Below, piece after piece: positions 1 through 7,114 of a stretch of 7,114 nucleotides of DNA. The stretch lies in NCBI GenBank assembly GCA_002690755.1, contig NZFT01000051.1, positions 15,141 to 22,254 of the forward strand, in the 5' to 3' direction. Within the stretch, counting starts at the first letter, position 1; every line of letters starts with the position of its first letter. A program made the translations under genes and the position numbers. The notes under the pieces are model-generated. The model saw nothing but the letters and a program-made list of their open reading frames with translations, was not told the origin of the DNA and did no database searches. The DNA comes from Phycisphaerae bacterium (GTDB lineage: Bacteria > Planctomycetota > Phycisphaerae > Phycisphaerales > SM1A02).

Positions 1-2037
<2,037 letters not shown>

Positions 2038-2073
2038 GCACGACCGCTCGGACCATCGACGTCCGAACGAATC

Positions 2074-2104
2074 ACGGGCCTCGATCCACCGGATCGGGGC
2101 CCGT
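2074..2104. terminator. Strong hairpin between convergent genes, probably a bidirectional terminator
   Basis: The arm ACGGGCCTCGATCC (2074-2087) pairs with GGATCGGGGCCCGT (2091-2104) over 14 base pairs, with one G-U wobble and a 3-base ACC loop. It is 36 bases past the stop of the propeller gene and 6 bases past the stop of the dehydrogenase gene on the other strand. On the plus strand TCTCGTTT follows, a broken T-rich tail. On the minus strand the tail is TGATTCGTT. It is well placed to end both transcripts. Confidence 0.8.
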
Positions 2105-2110
2105 CTCGTT

Positions 2111-3085
2111 TCAGGATGGATCGGGTGCGGGATGGTGGGGGGGCTCGCCTTCGAGCACCCGCCAGAGGTCCCGGACCACCCAGCTCATGTTCGCCATGGC
2201 GGTGCGGGTCCGGCTGGCGAGGTGCGGTGCGAGGTGGGCGTTCGGCAGCGCGATCAGCGGATCGTCGGCGGCGAACGGCTCCTCCGCGTGGACGTCGAGG
2301 ATCGCCTGGGCCTCCGGCCGTCCCGCCAGCCAGCTCGCGAGGTCGTCCTGTCTCACGACGAAACCACGGCTCGTGTTGAGCAGCACCGCATCCGGCTTCA
2401 GGCGTCTGAGGGTTCCGGCGTCGATCAGTTCCCGGTTCGACGCCCGACCGTCGACGTGGATCGTGAGCACGTCGGACTCCGACAGCAGTGTTTCCATCGA
2501 GACCGGCTCGGCACCGGCACGAGCCGGTTCCGCGATGTCGATCAGGTCGTGGTAGAGGACGTTGAAGCCGATCGCGCCCGCGACCGAGGCGATCCGGCGA
2601 CCGATCCTTCCCAGGCCCAGGATTCCCAGCGTCATCTCGTTCATCTGTCGTTCGCCGCAGACTTCGGCGCGGATCGCCTTCCACCGGTCCGCATCGACCG
2701 CCGAGTCGAGAAGAAGTCGGGGGCGGATCGCGTCGCAGAGCAGGGCGGTGACGTACTCGACCACCGCCTGGGTGTTCGCGTCCGGGGTGTGGACGACCTC
2801 GACGCCTCGGGCCCGACACGCGGCGACGTCGATGTTGTCGACGCCCACGCCGGCGCGGGCGACGACTCGCAGCGCGGGAAGGCGATCGAGAAGCGTGCTG
2901 TCGACGTCGGTGTAGGTCCGCACCACGAGTCCGACGATCCGATCCGCGAGGCCGTCGAAGGTCTCGTCGCCCGGTGCGGCCACCGCGAACGCGCATCGTT
3001 CCGCGATCCAGGCTTCGGCATCTGGGTCGAGGTGTTCGGTGCGGACGACCAGCGGCGATTCGGGCGTTCGGGGCGTGGAGATCAT
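2111..3085 (-). CDS. NAD-dependent D-2-hydroxyacid dehydrogenase (phosphoglycerate dehydrogenase-like)
   Basis: This 324-residue cytoplasmic oxidoreductase belongs to the D-isomer-specific 2-hydroxyacid dehydrogenase family. These enzymes interconvert D-2-hydroxyacids and 2-oxoacids. The substrate-domain motif RAGVGVDNIDV spans 77-87. The nucleotide-binding motif GLGRIG (157-162) follows, and Asp180 at the end of the next strand favours NAD over NADP. The catalytic set is complete: Arg240 in NTSRG (237-241), Glu269 in DVHAEEP (264-270) and His288 in LAPHLASRT (285-293). One small departure is VVR where most relatives have VVD after NTSRG (Arg245). It lacks the extra C-terminal ACT domain of long SerA proteins. 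Substrate cannot be assigned: phosphoglycerate, glyoxylate/hydroxypyruvate and other 2-oxoacids all remain possible. There is no Shine-Dalgarno before the ATG, and the gene stands alone between a convergent and a divergent neighbour. Confidence 0.93.
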   Translation of the reverse strand: MISTPRTPESPLVVRTEHLDPDAEAWIAERCAFAVAAPGDETFDGLADRIVGLVVRTYTDVDSTLLDRLPALRVVARAGVGVDNIDVAACRARGVEVVHTPDANTQAVVEYVTALLCDAIRPRLLLDSAVDADRWKAIRAEVCGERQMNEMTLGILGLGRIGRRIASVAGAIGFNVLYHDLIDIAEPARAGAEPVSMETLLSESDVLTIHVDGRASNRELIDAGTLRRLKPDAVLLNTSRGFVVRQDDLASWLAGRPEAQAILDVHAEEPFAADDPLIALPNAHLAPHLASRTRTAMANMSWVVRDLWRVLEGEPPHHPAPDPS

Positions 3086-3094
3086 CGGACCGCG

Positions 3095-3103
3095 ATGCTA
3101 GCA
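3095..3103 (-). promoter_or_regulatory. Extended -10-like element almost touching the dehydrogenase start codon
   Basis: Read on the minus strand, TGCTAGCAT gives an extended -10 (TGn followed by TAGCAT, 4 of 6 bases of TATAAT). Only 9 bases separate it from the ATG at 3085, which would place the transcript start about 3 bases before the ATG. The gene also has no Shine-Dalgarno, so the two observations fit a nearly leaderless mRNA. No good -35 hexamer is visible, so this remains a hypothesis. Confidence 0.35.
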
Positions 3104-3195
3104 GACCCCATCTCGTGCGCCGCTTACGACTCGTCGACTGGATACGCAACTTCGATCGGATGTCCACCGCGGATCCCCCGCCGGGAATCGGACGC

Positions 3196-3224
3196 TCGAC
3201 CCGCCGCGGGCGCGGGACTATCTT
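3196..3224 (+). promoter_or_regulatory. Sigma-70-like promoter candidate for the HU-family gene
   Basis: TCGACC (3196-3201, 4 of 6 bases of TTGACA) and TATCTT (3219-3224, 4 of 6 of TATAAT) are 17 bases apart, the usual spacing. Transcription would begin near 3231, leaving about 30 bases of leader that contain the ribosome binding site. It is the best-spaced pair in this divergent gap. Confidence 0.35.
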
Positions 3225-3260
3225 CCGGTTTCGTCCCCGACGACGGAAAGGAACCGCTGC

Positions 3261-3569
3261 ATGAACAAGGGTGATCTCGTCGAACTCGTCGCCACCGATC
3301 TCGGTGGCCCCCGGATCCACGCGGAGAAGGCCGTCCGAGCGGTGCTCGATGCGGTGCTGGAGGGCGTGGAGCGGGATGGTTCGGTGACCCTCGCCGGTTT
3401 CGGCACCTTCGAACGCAAGCATCGGGAGGCGAGGCCCGGTCGCAACCCCCGGACCGGGGAGACCCTGTTGATCCCCGCCTCCAGCACCGTCACGTTCAGG
3501 CCGGCGCCCGCGTTGAAGCGGATCGAGTCGCCCTCGGAATCGATGGTCGCGGCCACCGCGTCGGATTGA
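3261..3569 (+). CDS. HU/IHF-family DNA-binding protein with a short C-terminal extension
   Basis: A small basic nucleoid protein that binds and bends DNA as a dimer. The helical dimerisation part is residues 1-40 (MNKGDLVELVATDLGG...AVRAVLDAVLEGV). The family signature GFGTFERKHREARPGRNPRTG spans 46-66, and Pro63 of RNP is the residue that wedges between base pairs at the tip of the arm. The arm returns through TGETLLIPASSTVTFRPAP. At 102 residues it is about 12 longer than a standard ~90-residue HU. The extra tail (RIESPSESMVAATASD, 87-102) is Ser/acidic rather than the Lys-rich tail some bacteria add. AAAGGAA at 3247-3253 is a good ribosome binding site 7 bases before the ATG. HU, IHF subunits and related paralogues cannot be told apart here. 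Confidence 0.93.
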   Translation: MNKGDLVELVATDLGGPRIHAEKAVRAVLDAVLEGVERDGSVTLAGFGTFERKHREARPGRNPRTGETLLIPASSTVTFRPAPALKRIESPSESMVAATASD

Positions 3570-3581
3570 ACGATCCCCGGA

Positions 3582-3600
3582 GGTCCCCGCCGCCGGGGCC
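3582..3600 (+). terminator. GC-rich hairpin 12 bases after the HU-family gene, possible terminator
   Basis: GG-t-CCCCG (3582-3589) pairs with CGGGG-CC (3594-3600) around a CCGC loop, 7 base pairs with one bulged T. No T-rich tail follows, so intrinsic termination would be weak. The position, just after the stop codon and before the motA leader, is what supports it. Confidence 0.35.
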
Positions 3601-3616
3601 CGCTCGATCCGGATCG

Positions 3617-3643
3617 GTCGGTCTGGTGGGGCGTTTCCGATAA
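3617..3643 (+). promoter_or_regulatory. Possible FliA (sigma-28) promoter of motA-motB
   Basis: TCCGATAA at 3636-3643 matches 7 of 8 bases of the flagellar sigma-28 -10 consensus GCCGATAA. The -35 position, 11 bases upstream (3617-3624, GTCGGTCT), matches TAAAGTTT in only 3 of 8 bases, all in the second half. The stator genes are classic FliA targets in other flagellated bacteria, which adds weight. Transcription would start near 3650, giving a leader of about 160 bases. Only the -10 match is convincing. Confidence 0.4.
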
Positions 3644-3791
3644 GAACCCGTTCGCGGTGGGAGTCCCATCGGCGGGATCCGCACGACCCGCACGCGCGAT
3701 CCGCGGAGATGCCGAGTCGCGTCAAGAACCCTTGCATTCGGGCCGATCGTCCTTCAAGCAGCGTGTCCGCCGATGGTGGACTTCTCGTTGC

Positions 3792-3797
3792 AGGAGG
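3792..3797 (+). promoter_or_regulatory. Ribosome binding site that sets the motA start at 3809
   Basis: AGGAGG at 3792-3797 is a full Shine-Dalgarno 11 bases before the ATG at 3809. The upstream in-frame ATG at 3773 has no such site and would add 12 residues (MVDFSLQEVDRA) that do not resemble a MotA N-terminus. MotA proteins normally begin right before the first membrane helix, as the 3809 start gives. Confidence 0.8.
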
Positions 3798-3808
3798 TTG
3801 ATCGAGCC

Positions 3809-4594
3809 ATGGACAAGGCAAGCCTGATCGGAACAATCCTCGGCGTCGTCGTCATCGTCGGCACGATCGTGCTCGTGCTGGCTCACGGCGGCAACATCAT
3901 GATGTTCTGGTCGCTCAAGGGCGTCATCATGGTGTTCGGCGGCACGATCAGCGTGCTGTTCATGGCGATGCCGATGGACAAGCTCAAGCAGGTGCCCGGC
4001 TACATCAAGGCGTTCATGCGGGAACCCTCGGTCTCCAACGCCGAGACCGTGACCCTCATGGCGACGCTCAGCGACAAGGCTCGCCGAGACGGAATCCTCG
4101 CCCTCGAAAGCGAGATCGAGGACGTCTCGGATCCGTTTCTCGCCCAAGGCCTCAAGATGGCGGTCGACGGCACCGACGAGGCGATCGTCGAGACCACCCT
4201 GCGGCTCGAGGTGATGGCCATGCAGGAACGGCACAAGGCCGGCAAGAAGTTCTTCGATCTGATCAAGCTCTACGGTCCGGGCTACGGCCTCGCGGCGACG
4301 CTGATCGGACAGATCGGCATGTTCGGTTCACTCGGCGGAAGCATCGAGGAACTGGGCGGCATGCTCGCGGTCGCGGTGACGGCGACGATGTACGGAACCG
4401 TGCTCGCGAACGCCATCGCCGGACCGATCGGCGACAAGCTTTCGCTCCGCTCCGGCGAGGAGATCCTCGCGAAGGAGATGATGCTTCAGGGCATCATGAG
4501 CATCCAGGCGGGCGACAACCCGAGAACCACCACCGAGAAGATGCTCGCCTTCGTCCCGCAGTCGGGACGAGGCGGTCTCAAGCTCGCGGCCTGA
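3809..4594 (+). CDS. motA: Flagellar motor stator protein MotA (MotA/PomA family)
   Basis: MotA surrounds MotB in the inner membrane; ion flow through the complex drives its cytoplasmic loop against FliG of the rotor. The 261-residue product has the family layout. Membrane helices lie at about 5-25 and 36-55. A large cytoplasmic loop follows at 56-150, with ARRDGILALE (91-100) carrying the charged residues that meet FliG. Helices 3 and 4 lie at about 153-176 and 184-206. The two conserved channel prolines are visible: Pro157 in YGPGYG and Pro206 in AGPIGDKL. DPFLAQGLKMAVDGTD (108-123) and ERHKAGKKFFD (140-150) are family hallmarks. Length is nearer to sodium-type PomA (about 250) than to E. 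coli MotA (295), but coupling ion cannot be read from this. It is followed 21 bases later by motB, almost certainly in one transcript. Confidence 0.96.
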   Translation: MDKASLIGTILGVVVIVGTIVLVLAHGGNIMMFWSLKGVIMVFGGTISVLFMAMPMDKLKQVPGYIKAFMREPSVSNAETVTLMATLSDKARRDGILALESEIEDVSDPFLAQGLKMAVDGTDEAIVETTLRLEVMAMQERHKAGKKFFDLIKLYGPGYGLAATLIGQIGMFGSLGGSIEELGGMLAVAVTATMYGTVLANAIAGPIGDKLSLRSGEEILAKEMMLQGIMSIQAGDNPRTTTEKMLAFVPQSGRGGLKLAA

Positions 4595-4615
4595 TCGGCG
4601 GGAAACGGGAATCGC

Positions 4616-5386
4616 ATGTCCGACGAACACGACAAGCATTCAGGCGGACACGTCGGTGGCCACGGCGGCGGAGGTCACGAGGAGGAGGAGGAGGCCGGGG
4701 CCCCCGAGTGGCTGATCTCCTTCGCCGACATGGTCATGCTGCTGATGGGGTTCTTCGTGATCCTCTTCGCGCTCAACGTGCAGCCCAAGGGCGGCAACGC
4801 CGGGGGCGGCGGCGAGGAGTCCGAGGGCGCCGCGATGGAGGTCCAGGACATCGATCCCGAACTCATCGAGGCGGTCCGTCGCGCGTTCCACAATCCGCTC
4901 GATCCCGACGATCCCAAGGACGCACGGGTGCTGGAGGCGATTCGCAAGCGTGGCGCGGGCGAAGCCAACACCGCGGGGGTCCGAGGTCGCGAGCGGGACG
5001 TCCGCTCCCCTCGGGACATCGACTACTTCGGCGAGGGCACCGACGTCCCCTTCGGTTTCAAGTCGCTCACCATGTCACCGCAGGCGGATTCGATCATCAA
5101 GGAGTTCGCGGCTTCCCAGGCGGGGCGTCGAAACATCATCGAGGTTCGAGGCCACGCCTCGGAACCCGAGGCGTTCAATCGTCCGGGTGAAGGGCGGGAG
5201 ATCGCCTGGGCGCGGGCGAGCATCGTCGTCGAACACCTCGAGGCGGCCGGTATTCCCGCCGGCCGGATCCGGGTCCAGATCAGCGGAACCAGCGAGCCCC
5301 GACGCGATCAGCTCGGTCTCGACACCCGCAGCGGCGAAGACGCCCGCGTGGAACTGCTCGTCCGTCGCGACGCCGCCGGCGACTGA
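4616..5386 (+). CDS. motB: Flagellar motor stator protein MotB with divergent OmpA-like domain
   Basis: MotB is the plug and anchor of the stator: one membrane helix carrying the ion-binding Asp, then a periplasmic domain that grips peptidoglycan. In this 256-residue protein the helix is about 31-54 (EWLISFADMVMLLMGFFVIL), and Asp38 in SFAD matches E. coli Asp32. A flexible linker runs to about 135. The OmpA-like domain (about 140-252) shows IIEVRGHAS (174-182), WARASIVVEHLEAAGI (198-213) and ARVELLV (243-249). Two points are odd. The usual peptidoglycan-binding Asp of GHTD is Ser182 here, though the partner Arg is kept (Arg200). The cytoplasmic N-terminus is rich in His, Gly and Glu (five His before residue 22, then five Glu). 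The ribosome binding site is weak (GGGAA, 4607-4611). It forms an operon with motA. Confidence 0.95.
   Translation: MSDEHDKHSGGHVGGHGGGGHEEEEEAGAPEWLISFADMVMLLMGFFVILFALNVQPKGGNAGGGGEESEGAAMEVQDIDPELIEAVRRAFHNPLDPDDPKDARVLEAIRKRGAGEANTAGVRGRERDVRSPRDIDYFGEGTDVPFGFKSLTMSPQADSIIKEFAASQAGRRNIIEVRGHASEPEAFNRPGEGREIAWARASIVVEHLEAAGIPAGRIRVQISGTSEPRRDQLGLDTRSGEDARVELLVRRDAAGD
4679..4693 (+). repeat. Five tandem GAG codons in motB
   Basis: Five identical GAG codons encode Glu22-Glu26, just before the membrane helix of MotB. The run is in frame, so gain or loss of units would change the length of the acidic patch without breaking the gene. It contains SD-like AGGAGG sequence, but no in-frame start codon follows at a useful distance, so an internal start is not suggested. 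Confidence 0.8.
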
Positions 5387-5483
5387 GCGGCGTCGGCCGC
5401 CTGCACCAGCCGATCAGATGGAACGAAATCGCCACTTCGACCGGGTTTCCGGACGGGGTGGTGGATCGCGGTCGTTCCAGGGC

Positions 5484-5489
5484 TAGAGT
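5484..5489 (+). promoter_or_regulatory. Weak -10-like element upstream of the subtilisin-like gene
   Basis: TAGAGT matches 4 of 6 bases of TATAAT and would start transcription near 5496, about 39 bases before the ATG and right at a stem-loop. The 17-base-spaced -35 position (5461-5466, GTGGAT) fits poorly. It is the best candidate I see in the 148-base gap after motB. Confidence 0.2.
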
Positions 5490-5493
5490 TGAT

Positions 5494-5525
5494 GGACGGC
5501 GTCGAGGCCGTCCGACTCCCGGGAG
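5494..5525 (+). promoter_or_regulatory. Leader stem-loop and palindromic ribosome binding site of the subtilisin-like gene
   Basis: GGACGGC (5494-5500) pairs with GCCGTCC (5507-5513) over 7 base pairs around a 6-base loop. Two bases later CTCCCGGGAG (5516-5525) is a perfect palindrome whose right half, GGGAG, is the Shine-Dalgarno, 9 bases before the ATG at 5535. The CUCCC half could mask the Shine-Dalgarno of another or the same mRNA. The sequence symmetry is seen; a control function is inference. Confidence 0.35.
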
Positions 5526-5534
5526 CCCCGCGTC

Positions 5535-7079
5535 ATGAAGATCCGTCGATTCCGACCCGTCATCGCCGCCAGCATCGTGGCCTCGGCGACCCCCGTGCTC
5601 GCCGCGGACGTCCTCCAGGACATCGGCTACTTCGACCTCGCGGCGAGGCTGGGTGACGACCTGCCGACCGGCGCCGGGGTGGTCGTCGTGCAGACCGAGG
5701 CGCTGGACCCGGGGTATTCGCCGAATCAAGGTGATCCGCGGTTCACGGGCATCGACTTCATCGAGCGGAGCGGATCCACGGCCTCGAGCGTCCACGCGTC
5801 GAAGGTGGGCTTCGCGCTCTACGGAAACGAAGACGGGGTCGCCCCCGGCATTCCGAGGGTCAATCTCTTCGAGGTCAATGATTTCATCGGATCGGGATAC
5901 CTCCGATACGGTTCGAGTTCGTTGCCGGACAATCCGCCGGGTGGGGCGAGGATCTTCAACCACAGCTGGATCGCGAGCGGGGGGGCGTCCGCCGACATCA
6001 ACCTGCTGCGACGCGCGGACTTCGCCGCGAACACCTTCAAGACGTTGTGGGTGGTGGGCGTGAACAACGGCGCCGGCAGCGATTCGCCGGCGCTCCTCGC
6101 GGGCATGCACCATGGGATCGCGGTCGGGGTGGCCGATGGCGACCACGCCGAAGCCGACACCGGACCCGGCACGGATCAGCAGGGGCGGATGAAGCCCGAG
6201 CTGGTCGCGCCGGCGGACTTCACGAGCTTCGCGACGCCGGTCGTATCCGGATGCGCCGCCCTGCTCTACGAGACGCACGACGTCACGCCGGAACTCGCCG
6301 CCAACTCGATCGCCGATCTGCCGCAGGTCGTCAAGGCGGTGCTGCTGGCCGGCGCATCCCGTGACGAGACCTGGACCAACGCGCCCGAATCGAAGGGGCC
6401 GCAGCGCGGGGCGACCTCGAGGCCGATCGACGAGATCTATGGCGCCGGACTGGTGGACATCGACCGGGCCCATGCGATCTACACGGGACTGGAACAGTCC
6501 GGTACCGGCGAGCTCGCCGCCTCGGCGACGATGGCCGGTCCCGGCTGGGACTTCGAGTCGATGTCGAACGGTGAAGTCCTCTGGCATCGATTCTCGATCG
6601 ACGCCGTCGCCGACGAAATCGGGATTCTCGTCACCTGGAACCGGGTCGTCGCGTCGAACTTCGCGATCTCCACGCACCCGGATCTCGATCTCGAGCTGTT
6701 CAGGATCGTGGACGAGGTACCCGAGTCTCTGGTCGGTGCCGGGGCGGGGACGTTCGCGAGCGGGAATGTCCGAAGCGCCAGCGCCGTCGACAACGTCGAG
6801 TTGATTCACGTTCGCGGGCTCGAGCCCGGGGACTATGCCGTCCGGCTGAGCCGGATCGACGGTAATTCGGTTTCGACGCGGGCCGCGATCGCCTGGTGGC
6901 TGCCGCCCGCGGCGGATTCCATCCCGGGGGACCTGAATCACGACGGCCGGGTCGATGGCGCCGACTTCGGGGTGCTGCTCTCGCGGTGGGGGACCGCCGA
7001 TCCGGAGGCGGACCTGGACGACAGCGGGTCGGTCGGAGGCGGCGACATCGGCGTTCTCCTCGCCCTTTGGACCGGGTGA
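5535..7079 (+). CDS. Secreted subtilisin-like (S8-type) protein with beta-sandwich and two-repeat dockerin-like C-terminus; catalytic Asp replaced
   Basis: This is a 514-residue exported protein. A signal peptide covers about 1-23 (MKIRRFR, hydrophobic core, then VLA before AD). The subtilase-like domain is about 45-315. His87 in VHASKVG aligns with the catalytic His of HGTHV and is followed by GVAPGI (101-106). FNHSWI (141-146) and VVGVNNG (173-179) match the oxyanion-side strand, with Asn177 as the likely oxyanion Asn. LVAP and [10 protein letters not shown] (230-239) carry the nucleophile Ser231. At the position of the catalytic Asp (normally DTG/DSG) the sequence is VVVVQTEA, with Gln53 and Glu55 two residues on. 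Residues 325-455 form a beta-sandwich-like region with DLDLELF and [12 protein letters not shown], as in pre-peptidase C-terminal domains. Residues 465-513 hold two dockerin-like repeats (Asp466/Asn468/Asp470/Asp477 and Asp493/Asp495/Asp504). It may be a protease with an unusual triad or an inactive relative. It lies 148 bases after motB and is probably transcribed separately. Confidence 0.87.
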   Translation: MKIRRFRPVIAASIVASATPVLAADVLQDIGYFDLAARLGDDLPTGAGVVVVQTEALDPGYSPNQGDPRFTGIDFIERSGSTASSVHASKVGFALYGNEDGVAPGIPRVNLFEVNDFIGSGYLRYGSSSLPDNPPGGARIFNHSWIASGGASADINLLRRADFAANTFKTLWVVGVNNGAGSDSPALLAGMHHGIAVGVADGDHAEADTGPGTDQQGRMKPELVAPADFTSFATPVVSGCAALLYETHDVTPELAANSIADLPQVVKAVLLAGASRDETWTNAPESKGPQRGATSRPIDEIYGAGLVDIDRAHAIYTGLEQSGTGELAASATMAGPGWDFESMSNGEVLWHRFSIDAVADEIGILVTWNRVVASNFAISTHPDLDLELFRIVDEVPESLVGAGAGTFASGNVRSASAVDNVELIHVRGLEPGDYAVRLSRIDGNSVSTRAAIAWWLPPAADSIPGDLNHDGRVDGADFGVLLSRWGTADPEADLDDSGSVGGGDIGVLLALWTG

Positions 7080-7114
7080 GTCGATCGATCGGCCCGGAGG
7101 CGGCTCGCGAATCC

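Noticed and set aside
3605..3616. Perfect 12-base palindrome CGATCCGGATCG next to the motA promoter candidate
   Set aside because: It is built from CGATC/GATCG words that are very frequent throughout this genome segment, so symmetry alone is weak evidence for an operator.
3721..3740. Sigma-54-like TTGCA before motA
   Set aside because: The required GG ten bases upstream of the GC is absent (the bases there are TC), so the -24/-12 pattern fails.
5387..5400. Hairpin GCGGC-GTCG-GCCGC right after the motB stop
   Set aside because: Only 5 base pairs and no T-rich tail. Short GC stems like this are expected by chance in this DNA, so I do not call a terminator.
5280..6941. A 553-codon minus-strand open frame opposite the subtilisin-like gene
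   Set aside because: The plus strand has a signal peptide, recognisable protease motifs and a dockerin-like end; the minus-strand product is Arg/Asp-rich without motifs.
7080..7114. CGATCGATCG and GC-rich sequence after the last stop codon
   Set aside because: Too little sequence remains to judge a terminator; no stem with a T-rich tail is visible before the window ends.

Overview
The window is a GC-rich stretch of bacterial chromosome (many codons end in G or C). It most resembles a planctomycete of the Phycisphaerae type. The best pointer is a short dockerin-like C-terminal tag, GDLNHDG...GAD..LLL..WG, on two otherwise unrelated secreted proteins; near-identical tags are common in that class. 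This lineage call is inference from motif style. Seven genes are supported and no gap between them exceeds about 270 bases. I see no tRNA, rRNA, CRISPR array, insertion sequence or integration site.

Layout. Positions 1-623 (minus) hold the N-terminal half of enolase (eno), cut by the window edge. A 265-base divergent gap follows, with a palindrome and a weak promoter candidate. Positions 889-2037 (plus) encode a secreted beta-propeller protein of the ScyD/ScyE type with a C-terminal dockerin-like tag. A strong hairpin at 2074-2104 separates it from the convergent D-2-hydroxyacid dehydrogenase gene (2111-3085, minus). A second divergent gap leads to an HU/IHF-family DNA-binding protein (3261-3569, plus). 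A 239-base leader then carries a possible terminator and a possible flagellar sigma factor (FliA/sigma-28) -10 element ahead of motA (3809-4594) and motB (4616-5386), the flagellar stator pair. Last comes a secreted subtilisin-like protein (5535-7079, plus) with a two-repeat dockerin-like C-terminus.

How the genes work together. motA and motB form one functional unit, the ion channel and torque generator of a flagellar motor, and imply a motile cell. The two dockerin-tagged proteins share a destination signal and are probably exported to the same place, but nothing ties their functions together. Enolase, the dehydrogenase and HU look like ordinary housekeeping genes. I do not find a convincing new multi-gene system. 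The observations most worth a second look are: the subtilisin-like protein has Gln where the catalytic Asp should be; the MotB peptidoglycan-binding domain has lost its usual anchoring Asp and has a His/Gly/Glu-rich N-terminus; the tag occurs in two versions (one repeat between two Cys, and two repeats without Cys); and the dehydrogenase may be expressed from a near-leaderless mRNA.
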